This document shows, piece by piece, positions 52,031 through 60,665 of a stretch of 64,000 nt of DNA. A model generated the notes under the pieces. It was not told the DNA's origin and ran no database searches. It was given only the letters and a program-made list of their open reading frames with translations. Origin of the DNA: CAYUZU01 sp964448675. GTDB taxonomy: Bacteria; Planctomycetota; Phycisphaerae; UBA1845; Fen-1342. How positions within the stretch are numbered: the stretch's first letter is position 1; every line of letters starts with the position of its first letter. The DNA is taken from NCBI GenBank assembly GCA_964448675.1, contig CAYUZU010000003.1:186001-250000 (forward strand), written 5' to 3'. The position numbers and the translations under genes were made by a program.

Positions 52031-53845
52031 TTACGTGTTTTTCACCGCGGCCAGTTGCGCGAAGACGTCACGATAACCCGCCTCGAGAAACGTCCGCGGC
52101 AGGTGCAGCCCGATGTGCTCCCACGGCAGCCGCTCGTCACGCGGCCGCTCACGATGAGCGTAGAACGCCGGGTCGACGCCGGTGGCTTCGAACGCCGCCA
52201 GCCACCGCTGGTGGTCGAAACAATCATCCCAGCCGTCGAGGCGCGCCCCGCGGCGCCAGGCTTCTTCGATGGCGTCCGCCACACGCCGATCGCCGCGGGC
52301 CAGCACGCCCTCCAGCACCGACCGCTCGGGCGCGTGCGTGTTGATCCGCACGGCGGAGCGCTGCGAACGCTTCAGGCCGTGCAGTCGCTCGCGCACAGCC
52401 TCGAAGTACCCCACCGTCTGCTGCGCGGCCCATTGCAGCGGCGTAAACGGCTTGGGCACCAGCCAGCTCACCGACGACGTCACCGCCGCCGGCGGCTTGC
52501 CGATCGCGCGGCGGGCCTGGCTGACGGCGTTGCTGAGCTCCCAGATGCCGTCAATGTCCTCGGGCCGCTCGCCCGGGAAGCCGGCCATGAAGTACAGCTT
52601 CACGCGCCTCCAGCCGGCCTCGTACGCGGCCTGCACACCGTCGAGCAGCCGCCCGTCGGTGACCTTCTTGCGGATGGCGCTGCGCATGTCGTCCGCCGCC
52701 GCCTCGACCGCCATCGTCAGGCCGCCCTTGCGGACACTGGCCCCGAGGGACGGAATGTGGCGCAGCATCTGATCGACGCGCAGCGACGGGAAGCTGATGT
52801 TCACCATGCGCGGCGCAAAACGCTCGTTGACACGCCGCGCCAGCTCCCCGAGCTGCGGATAGTCGGCGGTCGACAGCGACAGCAGCCCGATCTCGTCGTA
52901 GCCGGTCGCCCAGTAGGCTCGCTCGGCAATGTCCAGGATGCGGTCGACGCTGCGCAGCCGCAGCGGCCGCTTTGTGTAGCCGGCGTGGCAGAAGCGGCAC
53001 AGGTTCGGGCAGCCGCGCATGATCTCGATCGCGATGCGGTCGTGCACCGACTCGGTCCAGGGGACCAGCGGACGCTCGGGCGCGGGCGAGTCCTCGAAAT
53101 CCGGCGTCTGACACCGCTCGATAACGGTCGGAATGCCGGCGACATTGGGACCGAAGTCGGCCAGCGTGCCGTCGGCGTGATACGTCGGCGTATACAGGCG
53201 CGGCGCGTACAACCACGGAAAACGCCGGGCCAGCTCGAGGATCATCTCGGATCGCGCCGCACCGCCCTGCTTGAGTTCGGCGACCGCATCGCACAGTGGC
53301 GGCAACGCGTGCTCGCCGTCGCCGACCGCGACCAGGTCGACAAACGGCGCCATCGGTTCCGGGTTGTCCGCCTGCGGTCCGCCGACAATCACCAGCGGAT
53401 CCGCCTCTCTCCGCGCGTCGCTCCGCACCGCTACGCCGGCCAGGTCGAGCATGTTGAGCACGGTGGCATAGCACAGCTCGTATTGCAGCGAGAACGCGAG
53501 CAGGTCCGCCGAGCGCACCGCCTGCCGCGTGTCCCAGGTGAACAGCGGCAGACCGCATTCGCGCATGAGCGCTTCGGCATCGGTCCAGGGGGCGTACACC
53601 CGCTCGGCACAGACGCCGGGGTGGTGGTTCGCAATCCAATAGAGGATCTGGGTGCCGAGGTGCGACATGCCGATGGCATACGTGTCGGGGAACGCCAGCG
53701 CGACGCGCACCCGCGCCGCAGCCCAGTCGCCCGGTCGCACGAGCTGATTCACCTCGCCGCCGATGTACTGGGCCGGCTGGCGCACGCGCGGCAGGAGTTC
53801 GTCGCGGACGCGGTCGTGCAGATTGTCGCCGCGCGCCTGGTGCAA
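52031..53845 (-). CDS. TIGR03960-family radical SAM protein (B12-binding-like N-terminus)
   Basis: I chose TTG at 53845 because GGAGG lies 10 nt upstream and the family starts there (about 600 residues); the frame opens to 53992, but that part is Arg-rich junk close to a TATAAT-like box at 53999-54004. The product has RVRVALAFPDTYAIGMSHLGTQILYWIANHHP, a B12-binding-like fold, and VTIGGPQ-type IVGGPQADNPEP. The radical SAM cluster is C279-x3-C283-x2-C286 (RGCPNLCRFC), followed by GGLTMAVEAAADDMR and KLYFMAGFPGE. The family often occurs with a TIGR03936 partner, which is absent here. The function is unknown; tRNA or rRNA modification has been suggested for relatives. Confidence 0.88.
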   Translation of the reverse strand: MHQARGDNLHDRVRDELLPRVRQPAQYIGGEVNQLVRPGDWAAARVRVALAFPDTYAIGMSHLGTQILYWIANHHPGVCAERVYAPWTDAEALMRECGLPLFTWDTRQAVRSADLLAFSLQYELCYATVLNMLDLAGVAVRSDARREADPLVIVGGPQADNPEPMAPFVDLVAVGDGEHALPPLCDAVAELKQGGAARSEMILELARRFPWLYAPRLYTPTYHADGTLADFGPNVAGIPTVIERCQTPDFEDSPAPERPLVPWTESVHDRIAIEIMRGCPNLCRFCHAGYTKRPLRLRSVDRILDIAERAYWATGYDEIGLLSLSTADYPQLGELARRVNERFAPRMVNISFPSLRVDQMLRHIPSLGASVRKGGLTMAVEAAADDMRSAIRKKVTDGRLLDGVQAAYEAGWRRVKLYFMAGFPGERPEDIDGIWELSNAVSQARRAIGKPPAAVTSSVSWLVPKPFTPLQWAAQQTVGYFEAVRERLHGLKRSQRSAVRINTHAPERSVLEGVLARGDRRVADAIEEAWRRGARLDGWDDCFDHQRWLAAFEATGVDPAFYAHRERPRDERLPWEHIGLHLPRTFLEAGYRDVFAQLAAVKNT

Positions 53846-54199
53846 GTCTGCCGTACCTCCAGCCGCCACGCGCCGCACCGCGCTGCGCGGGCGATCCTGC
53901 GTGGGGGACTCGTTTCTTGGGCGAACGGTCGCCAGGACGCGCCGCCGCCGGCGCGTTCGTCGCCGCACCCGCCGGACGCTCGCGGCGGGCAATAGCGGAT
54001 TATAGAGGGTGTACGGCGCAGCAGCGCAACCGTCCGACCGCAGGACGCTGCCGCACGACCGGTGGCGGCGGACCTGGCGCCGGACATACCGTCCCCGCTC
54101 GCCCCTTGGCCGGCACCCGGCGGCGTGGGGGGTGCGATTGACGACCGGCCCCGTTGCCGTAACGAGAGCGCGGCCGCCGTCGAAGCCGAGGGGAGCGGA
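53846..54199. other. Intergenic region upstream of the radical SAM gene
   Basis: A minus-strand TATAAT-like box (53999-54004) lies about 150 bp before the chosen start, with only a weak -35 (TTGCGC, 19-bp spacer). No other gene is visible; the dodecin gene begins at 54200. Confidence 0.4.
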
Positions 54200-54409
54200 T
54201 TACGGCTTGTACTTGAAGGACACCGTGACCCGCGCGCGGAAGAGCGTGACCTTGCCGTCCTCGACGGTCATGTCGAGTTCCTGCACTTCGGCCACGCGCA
54301 GGTGCTTGAGCGACTCGCCGGCCTTTTCGACGGCGTTGCGGGCCGCCTCTTCCCACGAGGTCTCGCTGGTGCCAATCAACTCGATGACTTTGTAAACGGT
54401 ATCGGGCAT
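54200..54409 (-). CDS. Dodecin family flavin-binding protein
   Basis: Dodecins form 12-mers that store flavin. The 69-residue product MPDTVYKVIELIGTSETSWEEAARNAVEKAGESLKHLRVAEVQELDMTVEDG... matches the family: KVIELIGTS, SWEEAARNAV and VTLFRARVTVSFKY. The ATG at 54409 has AGGAGG 6 nt upstream. The open frame runs further upstream, but nothing there matches dodecin. It is a lone gene. Confidence 0.92.
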   Translation of the reverse strand: MPDTVYKVIELIGTSETSWEEAARNAVEKAGESLKHLRVAEVQELDMTVEDGKVTLFRARVTVSFKYKP

Positions 54410-54669
54410 GATGTGCCTCCTTTGGCGATGTGCGGTTGGAGTCGAGGCGGGCGCGACTGAGTTGTTTGCGACCCGGCCGTTCGATCCCGCGGCCCGGCGT
54501 ATGATATCACGGCCGCACGGATGGATACAGAGAAGTGGGGCGGCGTTGACCGAAGCACAGTCGGCCGTTGGTGGGCGACGGCGGCGCTGCGCAGGCGCGG
54601 CGCGCGTGCGTTCCGGAAAGATGAGCTTCGCGGCGGTGTCCGCGCGGCGCTGCTGTCGCTGCTCAGAAG
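54410..54669. other. Intergenic region, no gene recognised
   Basis: The 260 bp between dodecin and the repeat array hold short open frames only because stop codons are rare in GC-rich DNA. No promoter, RNA or repeat was recognised. Confidence 0.4.
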
Positions 54670-54873
54670 AAACGGAGAGGGCGGGATTCGCGGGGCCGCG
54701 GCGCCTGCGGCGTCGTCCCCGCGTGCTCGCTGCGCTCACGGCGGGTTCTCATCCCGCCCTCAGCGCGCAAGCAACAACGTCGATCGAAGGACCGCTTTGC
54801 CCCACGACCCCTCATTCCAAACGGAGAGGGCGGGATTCGCGGGGCCGCGGCGCCTGCGGCGTCGTCCCCGCGT
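54670..54873 (-). repeat. 149-bp tandem repeat carrying tRNA-Ser 3' end (copy 1 and start of copy 2)
   Basis: Copy 1 is 54670-54818; copy 2 begins 54819 and is cut by the gap. Offset 149 bp, with identical sequence. Each unit read on the minus strand is 37 bp of tRNA 3' flank, 94 bp of spacer and an 18-bp core identical to the tRNA-Ser 3' end (54673-54690, 54822-54839, tRNA 55011-55028). The spacer holds GAGGGCGGGAT/ATCCCGCCCTC (54677-54687 with 54751-54761) and CGCGGGG/CCCCGCG (54689-54695 with 54717-54723) hairpins. Confidence 0.9.
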
Positions 54874-54973
54874 NNNNNNNNNNNNNNNNNNNNNNNNNNN
54901 NNNNNNNNNNNNNNNNNNNNNNNNNNNNNNNNNNNNNNNNNNNNNNNNNNNNNNNNNNNNNNNNNNNNNNNNN
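54874..54973. other. Assembly gap, exactly 100 N
   Basis: The run of 100 N is a standard scaffold-join length, so the true distance and repeat number are unknown. It lies inside the tandem repeat, which explains why assembly failed. Confidence 0.95.
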
Positions 54974-55010
54974 CGAAGGACCGCTTTGCCCCACGACCCC
55001 TCATTCCAAA
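54974..55010 (-). repeat. End of last repeat unit joining tRNA-Ser
   Basis: These 37 bp are identical to 54785-54821 and run directly into the tRNA-Ser 3' end at 55011. They show that the repeat's flank segment is the native 3' flank of the tRNA gene. Confidence 0.9.
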
Positions 55011-55096
55011 CGGAGAGGGCGGGATTCGAACCCGCGGAACCCATAGGGTTCACCGGTTTTCGAAACCGGCCCGATCGGCCACTCCGGCACCTCTCC
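55011..55096 (-). tRNA. tRNA-Ser (anticodon CGA)
   Basis: On the minus strand the acceptor GGAGAGG pairs with CCTCTCC, discriminator G. The anticodon stem CCGGT/ACCGG encloses TTCGAAA with anticodon CGA (UCG, Ser). A long variable arm (GAACCC-TAT-GGGTTC) marks a class II tRNA. The T arm is GCGGG-TTCGAAT-CCCGC. CCA is not encoded. Its 3' end is repeated downstream. Confidence 0.96.
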
Positions 55097-55143
55097 AGCC
55101 GTCGGCACGTCCGCCACAACCGGCCGCACGCGTCGAGTCCCCT

Positions 55144-55172
55144 AGCGTATGCGATCAGCCGCCGCGCGGCAA
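55144..55172 (-). promoter_or_regulatory. Possible tRNA-Ser promoter
   Basis: On the minus strand TTGCCG (55172-55167) and TACGCT (55149-55144) are 17 bp apart, about 48 bp before the tRNA 5' end. Each hexamer is 4/6 or so. Confidence 0.4.
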
Positions 55173-55256
55173 GCCAAACGCCTCCGCCGCCTGTCCAAGG
55201 GAACGGACAGCGAAAACGACACCCTCACCGCGCCTCCGCCGTCCAGCAACCGCCCC

Positions 55257-56180
55257 CTACGCGTCCAACACCGGCTGCGCCAGCGCCAGCCCCTCCACGC
55301 CCGGCGGACACGCCAGCAGGTTGCAGCGATCCGTCGGCGGTGTGTGCAGCACCTTCAGTTCGCCCCGCTCCACGATGCGGTATAGCGCATACCCCCGCTC
55401 GGTCAGGAAATCGCACTGCTGCTGCGCATCATACCCCAACTGCCGCAGAAACTGGTCGTCGATCTCCGTGATAATGAATGGTTCATCGCGCTTGATCAGC
55501 TGCGCCATGCCGCGCAACGCCATCAGCTCCGCCCCTTCGATGTCGAGCTTGACCAGCCGCACCGGCGGCAGCTCGCCGAGCAGCGAGTCGATCGTCAGTG
55601 TCCGCACCGTGTCCACCGTCGCCGCCCCGGCCCCCAGGTCGCGAATCGACGAGTACCCGGTCTCCTCGGCTCCCGCGGTGAAGAACCGCGTCGCGCCACA
55701 CCGATCCGTCACCGCCTCCGGATGCACGCGGATCGGCACGTGCGAGTTCATCGCCGCGTTCGCCCGCAGCAGCTCCAGCGTCTTGGGCGCCGCCTCGAAG
55801 GCGTGCACACAGCCGGTCGGCCCCACGAGCTTCGCCGCCGTCAGCGTGTAGTACCCCACGTTCGCGCCAATATCGATGACACAGTCGCCCGGCCGCAACA
55901 GGCGCACAAAATGCCGTGTCAGCCGCTCAGCCGGCTCGAAACCATGGATGAACACGCGCCGCCCGTTCTCGTCCTCGGGCCGCACGCGCATCAGGAAATC
56001 GCCCGCGAACTTGACCGTCTGCGGCGGCAGCTGCGCCAGCGTCTTCCGCTGCTGGTCAAGCCACCCCGCCAGACGCCACCAGCCGGGCATGTGCGGAAAA
56101 TTGCGAGTCACCCAGGCCAGTCCCTGGACGGCGGCAGCCGGCGGCATGGTAGTTGGCTCCGTAGGCAGAGTTTCCGACAT
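55257..56180 (-). CDS. FkbM family methyltransferase
   Basis: The 307-residue product has the SAM-binding motif DCVIDIGANVGYYTLTAAKLVGPTG, then AFEAAPKTLELLRANAAMN and VRLVKLDIEGAELMALRGM, all typical of FkbM methyltransferases, which O-methylate sugars. The start is ATG at 56180, because the frame upstream to 56702 crosses the divergent glycosyltransferase start at 56350. No clear ribosome-binding site is seen. It sits beside glycosyltransferase genes, suggesting methylation of the same glycan. Confidence 0.85.
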   Translation of the reverse strand: MSETLPTEPTTMPPAAAVQGLAWVTRNFPHMPGWWRLAGWLDQQRKTLAQLPPQTVKFAGDFLMRVRPEDENGRRVFIHGFEPAERLTRHFVRLLRPGDCVIDIGANVGYYTLTAAKLVGPTGCVHAFEAAPKTLELLRANAAMNSHVPIRVHPEAVTDRCGATRFFTAGAEETGYSSIRDLGAGAATVDTVRTLTIDSLLGELPPVRLVKLDIEGAELMALRGMAQLIKRDEPFIITEIDDQFLRQLGYDAQQQCDFLTERGYALYRIVERGELKVLHTPPTDRCNLLACPPGVEGLALAQPVLDA

Positions 56181-56349
56181 CGTCACTGTCGCTATCGGTG
56201 GCGGCGCAATCCTCGCTTGACCTGCCACCACGCCGCGGCAACCCACCGCCAGCACCACAAGCCACCCCGTCAACCCCGTCGATAAGGAGGATACGAACCA
56301 ACCGGAACCTCCGCCCAATCCGCCCGCGCCAACGGCCGGAAGGAACTGC

Positions 56350-57594
56350 ATGCTCGACCGCCGCGATGTGTATCTCACGACCCACCGCACCGCCCAGGGC
56401 TGGGGGGGGGCCTGGACCCGCGGCACGGCAATCCACCTGGCCTGTCGCGCCCGCGGCCTGAGTACCCTGCTGCTCGGCACGACCAGCGCCGGGGCCCTGC
56501 GCGACCCGATCCCGCCAGACGCGTCGCAGTTGGATGCCCCGGTGGACGGCCACACGCCGTGGTGGCGGCTGCGCCACTGGTTCCTCGTGCCGGCCTTGGA
56601 ACGATTCCTGCGACGCCTGCCGCCGCCGCGGATCGCGTTTGTCGGCATGACAATGCACTGGGTCATCGCCGCCAAGCAGACCTGGCCCGAAACACGCGTC
56701 ATCTACAACATCCCGTGTTTCCTCACGTTGTGCCTGCCTTACACCTGGCCACAGCGCCACCCGCCGACGCTCTGGAGCCGGCTCGACTTCCTCGGGATCC
56801 GCCGGGCCGAGCAACGCGCCCTGGCAATGGCCGACACAATCCTCGGCGGCACGCCGCACGTCAGCGACGAAGTTCGGCAGCTGTGCCCCGCGGCGGTGGA
56901 GCGCGTGGACATTCGCACCTATGGCCCGCCGCCGAGCGACTTCGCGCCGGAATTGCGCGAGCAGCAGCGTGCCAACCTCGGCCTGGACGCCGACACCGTC
57001 CTTTTCCTCGCGGCCGGGCTGCTCGATCGCAACAAGGCACTCGATTTCGCCGTGGAGGCCTTGCGCGGCGTGGATCGTCGCGGGCACCTGGTTATCGTCG
57101 GGGACGGTCCGCAGCACGACGGGCTGTTACAGCAGGTGCGGCGCCGCGGCTTGCTCGACCGCATCCACCTGCCCGGCCCGCAGCCGGACATGCGACCCTG
57201 GTACGCCGCCGCCGATGTCGTGGTCTCGACCAGCCACTACGACATGTACCCGAACACCATTCAGGAGGGTTGGGCCTTTGGCCGCCCGGCGCTCGTGCCG
57301 CAGGACGACCCGCCGCAGGTCTATGCCGGGGCTGCGGCGATCGTCGAAGCCCTCGGCGGGGGGCTGACCTACGATCGGCGTCATCCGACGGCGCTGACCA
57401 ATGCCATGAACCGGCTGCTGCACGACCGCGAGTTGTACGCAGCCCTCGCGCGGCAGGCCCTCGCCGTCGCGGAGCGCAACGCCGGCTGGGATCGCTGTGT
57501 CGACGCCATCCTGGGGCAGCCTTCGCGACCGGGCGAGCCCGCGTCGACAGCCACCGTCGCCGCGCCCCGGCCAGCGCCGGCAGGAACACCATGA
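56350..57594 (+). CDS. Glycosyltransferase family 4 protein (1)
   Basis: The 414-residue product has a GT-B fold: N-terminal AQGWGGAWTRGTAIHLACRARGL and C-terminal Rossmann LFLAAGLLDRNKALDFAVEALRG, VIVGDGPQHDGL, IHLPGPQPDMRPWYAAADVVVSTSHYDMYPNTIQEGWAFGRPALVP with the EX7E-like E. The acceptor sugar is unknown. The stop overlaps the ATG of the next gene (ATGA). Its tail is Pro/Ala/Thr-rich. It belongs to the glycan cluster. Confidence 0.9.
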   Translation: MLDRRDVYLTTHRTAQGWGGAWTRGTAIHLACRARGLSTLLLGTTSAGALRDPIPPDASQLDAPVDGHTPWWRLRHWFLVPALERFLRRLPPPRIAFVGMTMHWVIAAKQTWPETRVIYNIPCFLTLCLPYTWPQRHPPTLWSRLDFLGIRRAEQRALAMADTILGGTPHVSDEVRQLCPAAVERVDIRTYGPPPSDFAPELREQQRANLGLDADTVLFLAAGLLDRNKALDFAVEALRGVDRRGHLVIVGDGPQHDGLLQQVRRRGLLDRIHLPGPQPDMRPWYAAADVVVSTSHYDMYPNTIQEGWAFGRPALVPQDDPPQVYAGAAAIVEALGGGLTYDRRHPTALTNAMNRLLHDRELYAALARQALAVAERNAGWDRCVDAILGQPSRPGEPASTATVAAPRPAPAGTP

Positions 57595-58952
57595 GCCCGC
57601 ACAGCGCGCCCGATGTCTACGTTGCCGCCCACGGCGACCTCGCGGGGTTTGGCGGGGCCGCGATTGCCGGCCGCGGCCTGGGCGATGCCTGCCAGCGAGC
57701 CGGCTACGAGACACGCCTGCTCGGCTTCGCCAACGACGCCGTCACGCTGCCGCCGACCGCCGCCGGCGTCGCACAGCAGAACGTCGCCACAGCCCCCCTG
57801 CCGCTGCTATGGCGCATGCACCCGTGGTGCATGCCACGAATCCTCACCCAGCGGCTGCGCCGCGTGCCGCCGCCGCGTGTCGCGTTCCTCAGCTTCTCAC
57901 CCTATTGGTCGTACGCCGCCCGAGCGGCCTGGCCGGAGGTCACGCTGATCTGCCAGTACAGCGGCCTGCTTTGCACGACCGCCGCGCTGACACAGTCGCC
58001 CGCGGAGGCCCGGCGGTTCTGGTCGCGTCGCGCCGCCGCGGCCGATCGCCGCACCGAGCGCCGCGCGTTCGCGGGCGTCGACTGGGTCTTCGCCCCGACG
58101 CGTTACCACGTGGAGGAGCTTGTCACCCTCGACCCGACGCTACGCCGTCGCTCGCGCCTCTGCCCGGAAGGCTGCCGCTGGATCGAGATTACGCCGGAGA
58201 TGCGGGCCCGGCAGCGTGCGGCGCTCAATCTGGCGCAGTCGGATTTCGGCTTGCTGATGGTCGGCTCGCTCACGCGTCTCAAGGCCTTCGAGCTTGCCAT
58301 CGAGCAGTTGCCGCAGATGCACACGGCCGTTCGATTGCTGATTGTCGGCGTCGGAGCGCAGCGTGGGTTTCTCGAGCAGCGCGCCCGTGCATGCGGGGTC
58401 GCCCCGCGGGTGCACTTCGCCGGGCAGCAACGCGACATCGCCCCGTGGTACGCCGCCGCCGACGCCGTCGCGTCGACGAGCCACTACGACACGTACCCGA
58501 ACGTCATTCGCGAGGGGATGTATTGCGGCCGCCCGGCCCTGGTACCGCACCACGATCCGCCGCACGTGCACGCCGGCCTGGCTGCGGTCATCGAAGACGA
58601 GGGCGGCGGCCTGCTCTACGATCGCCGCCAGGACAGCGCCCTCGCCGCCGCCGTCAATGCACTCGCCGGCGATCGCGGTTTTGCCCGGGCCCTCGGCGCC
58701 GCGGCCCACGAGATCGCCAGGCGCACCTTCAACTGGGCACACAGCCTCAACGCGCTGCGCAGCGTAACAGGGCATGCACCACCCGCCCCCACTCCCAGCG
58801 CGCCCGCCCCGTCGGCTGCAGCATCAGCGAACGAAAGCCGGCCCGCGCCGCCAGCGCATCGTCCCCCTGCCGCCACGCCTGGTCACGCAACGCCGCCAGT
58901 CGACGCACCAGTCCCTGCCGCCACGCAGCCCGACAGTCCGGCCGACGCCTGA
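57591..58952 (+). CDS. Glycosyltransferase family 4 protein (2)
   Basis: This paralogue of the previous gene (similar WYAAADAVASTSHYDTYPNVIREGMYCGRPALVPHHDPP) has 453 residues. The N-terminal part is VYVAAHGDLAGFGGAAIAGRGLGDA. The GT-B catalytic part ends near residue 395. The last 60 residues are Ala/Pro/Ser-rich and are encoded in DNA that overlaps the convergent GT2 gene by 206 bp. The ATG lies in the previous stop. The two paralogues may add consecutive sugars. Confidence 0.88.
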   Translation: MSPHSAPDVYVAAHGDLAGFGGAAIAGRGLGDACQRAGYETRLLGFANDAVTLPPTAAGVAQQNVATAPLPLLWRMHPWCMPRILTQRLRRVPPPRVAFLSFSPYWSYAARAAWPEVTLICQYSGLLCTTAALTQSPAEARRFWSRRAAAADRRTERRAFAGVDWVFAPTRYHVEELVTLDPTLRRRSRLCPEGCRWIEITPEMRARQRAALNLAQSDFGLLMVGSLTRLKAFELAIEQLPQMHTAVRLLIVGVGAQRGFLEQRARACGVAPRVHFAGQQRDIAPWYAAADAVASTSHYDTYPNVIREGMYCGRPALVPHHDPPHVHAGLAAVIEDEGGGLLYDRRQDSALAAAVNALAGDRGFARALGAAAHEIARRTFNWAHSLNALRSVTGHAPPAPTPSAPAPSAAASANESRPAPPAHRPPAATPGHATPPVDAPVPAATQPDSPADA

Positions 58953-59667
58953 GTTCCGGCTGCATGAGATAGCGCAGCCGCACCTCGGCCAGCGCCACGT
59001 CGAGCGCATGCCGCGATAGACTCGCCGGCGCGCCCCAGTCACACGTCGCGACGCGCTCGCGCAGCAATACGGCCGGTCCCTGGCACGCCAGCCGCAGCCA
59101 CAGCAGGTAGTCCTCGCCACGTTTCATGAGCGGGAACAACCCCGTCCGCCGCAAGTACCGCGCCCGGACGACCACCGACGACGTCACGACGAACACCCGC
59201 TCGAAGAACGCCGGCGCCAGGTCCACCGGCACATCGAATGGCACCGCAGGGATATCACCGCCCCACTCCCGTCCGCCCGCGTCGCGCAGGACCCCCTGCC
59301 CCGCCGCGAATACCGCCTGCGGATAGCGGTGCAACGCCGCCAGCCGCCGCTCGATCGCATCGGCCGTCCAGGTGTCGTCGGAATCGAGGAACGCGACGAA
59401 TTCGTTCGGCCACGTGCGGATTGCCGTGTTACGCGCTGCCGCCACGCCGGCGTTGTCCTGTCGCACATAGCGGACCGTGCCGTTGTAGCGGCCCAGCACA
59501 GTGGGCGTCTCATCGGTGCTGCCATCGTCAACGACCACGATGTCACAGCGGTCGCGCGCCGTCTGTTTCAGCGCGCTGTCGACCGCGCGCTGCACCAGTC
59601 CCGCCCGGTTGTACGTCGGAATCACGACGGTCACGCGGCCGAGCCGGCCGGGGGCGTCCGAACGCAT
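58747..59667 (-). CDS. Glycosyltransferase family 2 protein (1)
   Basis: The 306-residue GT-A protein has VTVVIPTYNRAGLVQRAVDSALKQ, VVVDDGSTDETPTVL, FLDSDDTWTADAIERRL (DxD) and GEDYLLWLRLACQG. It is a typical GT2. The start overlaps the stop of the next gene upstream (ATGA). Its last 206 bp overlap the GT4 tail on the opposite strand. It probably adds a sugar to the same glycan. Confidence 0.9.
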   Translation of the reverse strand: MRSDAPGRLGRVTVVIPTYNRAGLVQRAVDSALKQTARDRCDIVVVDDGSTDETPTVLGRYNGTVRYVRQDNAGVAAARNTAIRTWPNEFVAFLDSDDTWTADAIERRLAALHRYPQAVFAAGQGVLRDAGGREWGGDIPAVPFDVPVDLAPAFFERVFVVTSSVVVRARYLRRTGLFPLMKRGEDYLLWLRLACQGPAVLLRERVATCDWGAPASLSRHALDVALAEVRLRYLMQPELRRRPDCRAAWRQGLVRRLAALRDQAWRQGDDALAARAGFRSLMLQPTGRARWEWGRVVHALLRCAAR

Positions 59668-60665
59668 CAGCCCGTCCCCCGCCCGCCAGAGGCCCGCCGC
59701 GCCAGGTCGAACAGCCGCGGCCCCAGCAGCCGTTCAATCACCACCGCCCGCACGTTCGGCCGCCACAACGCCCACGGCCAGCGCCGCGCCAGCCGCCACA
59801 CGTGGCGCCAGTCGAACACGTCACGCTTGTGTGCGCCCACGACCGTGATCGCCAGCATATCGCACCGGTAACGATTGCACGCCCGGGCATATTGCCGGTA
59901 GCGTCGCGACCACCACGGCCCCCAATGCTCCCGCGCAACCGCCGCCATCTCCTCGACGAAGCCCGTGCCGTACAACGCCGAGCCTGTCTTGCTCGCCGGA
60001 TGCACGATGTATCCCGCGACCACGTCATCGACAACCCTGATGTCGTAATGCTGCGCCAGCCGCAGCCAGAAGTCGTAGTCCATCGCGTAGTGCAGATCGA
60101 CCCGCAGCAGCCCGACGCGGCCCAGCACCTCGCGCCGAAACAGCACGCCCGGCTGGCACAAGCCGTAATGATGCGACCAGAAATCCGCGAGGTAGTCATG
60201 CCCCTCGAAGTGCGGCGTGGTCGTTGTCTGCAACACCCCCGCCGGATCGACCAGCTCCACCCGCCCGGCGATCGCGTACACGCCGCTGTCGCGGTGCAGT
60301 TCGCGCGCCGCCAGCGCAAACGCCCCCGGCTTGTAATAATCGTCCGCGTTGATCCACGCGATGATCTCGCCCTGCGCATGCGAGATCGCCTTGTTCAGCG
60401 CATCGCTCTGCCCGCGGTCCGGCTCGCTGCACCACTTCACGTGCGGGTAGCGCACCAGCACGTCACGCGTCTCGTCGGTCGAGCAGTTATCGAACACGAT
60501 GTGCTCGAAGTTCTCGTACCCCTGGTCGAGCACGCTGCGAATACACCGCTCGATGAACGGCCCCTGGTTGTACGACGGCGTCACGACCGAGATCAGCGGC
60601 TGGTCGACCGCGGGCACCGACTCGCCTGGACGCACTTGCTGCAATGTCGCCGGCACCACGCTCAT
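59667..60665 (-). CDS. Glycosyltransferase family 2 protein (2)
   Basis: The 332-residue GT-A product has ISVVTPSYNQGPFIERCIRSVLDQGY, VFDNCSTDETRDVL, SDALNKAISHAQGEIIAWINADDYY (DxD) and MDYDFWLRLAQHYD. It matches GT2 rhamnosyl/glucosyl types. The stop overlaps the start of gene 58747-59667. The upstream GT4 stop overlaps its ATG (60662-60665). No membrane segment is present. Confidence 0.9.
   Translation of the reverse strand: MSVVPATLQQVRPGESVPAVDQPLISVVTPSYNQGPFIERCIRSVLDQGYENFEHIVFDNCSTDETRDVLVRYPHVKWCSEPDRGQSDALNKAISHAQGEIIAWINADDYYKPGAFALAARELHRDSGVYAIAGRVELVDPAGVLQTTTTPHFEGHDYLADFWSHHYGLCQPGVLFRREVLGRVGLLRVDLHYAMDYDFWLRLAQHYDIRVVDDVVAGYIVHPASKTGSALYGTGFVEEMAAVAREHWGPWWSRRYRQYARACNRYRCDMLAITVVGAHKRDVFDWRHVWRLARRWPWALWRPNVRAVVIERLLGPRLFDLARRASGGRGTG

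Noticed and set aside
53846..53992. N-terminal extension of the radical SAM gene
   Set aside because: Arg-rich residues next to a -10-like box, while the family starts near LLPRVRQPAQYIGGE, which the TTG at 53845 with GGAGG precedes.
51902..53995. 697-codon plus-strand open frame antisense to the radical SAM gene
   Set aside because: The minus-strand protein has the C-x3-C-x2-C cluster and B12-like fold; the plus frame is Arg/Ala/Val-rich without motifs.
54670..54873. CRISPR array
   Set aside because: The repeat unit is 149 bp, with no short repeat/unique spacer alternation and no cas genes. The homology is to tRNA-Ser, not a CRISPR repeat.
54408..55471. Open frames that run across the N block (for example the 316-codon plus-strand frame)
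   Set aside because: They include undetermined residues from the 100-N gap and low-complexity translation of the repeat; no protein can be supported.
56181..56702. Extension of the FkbM gene to 56702
   Set aside because: It would overlap the start of the divergent GT4 gene, and the added residues look random.
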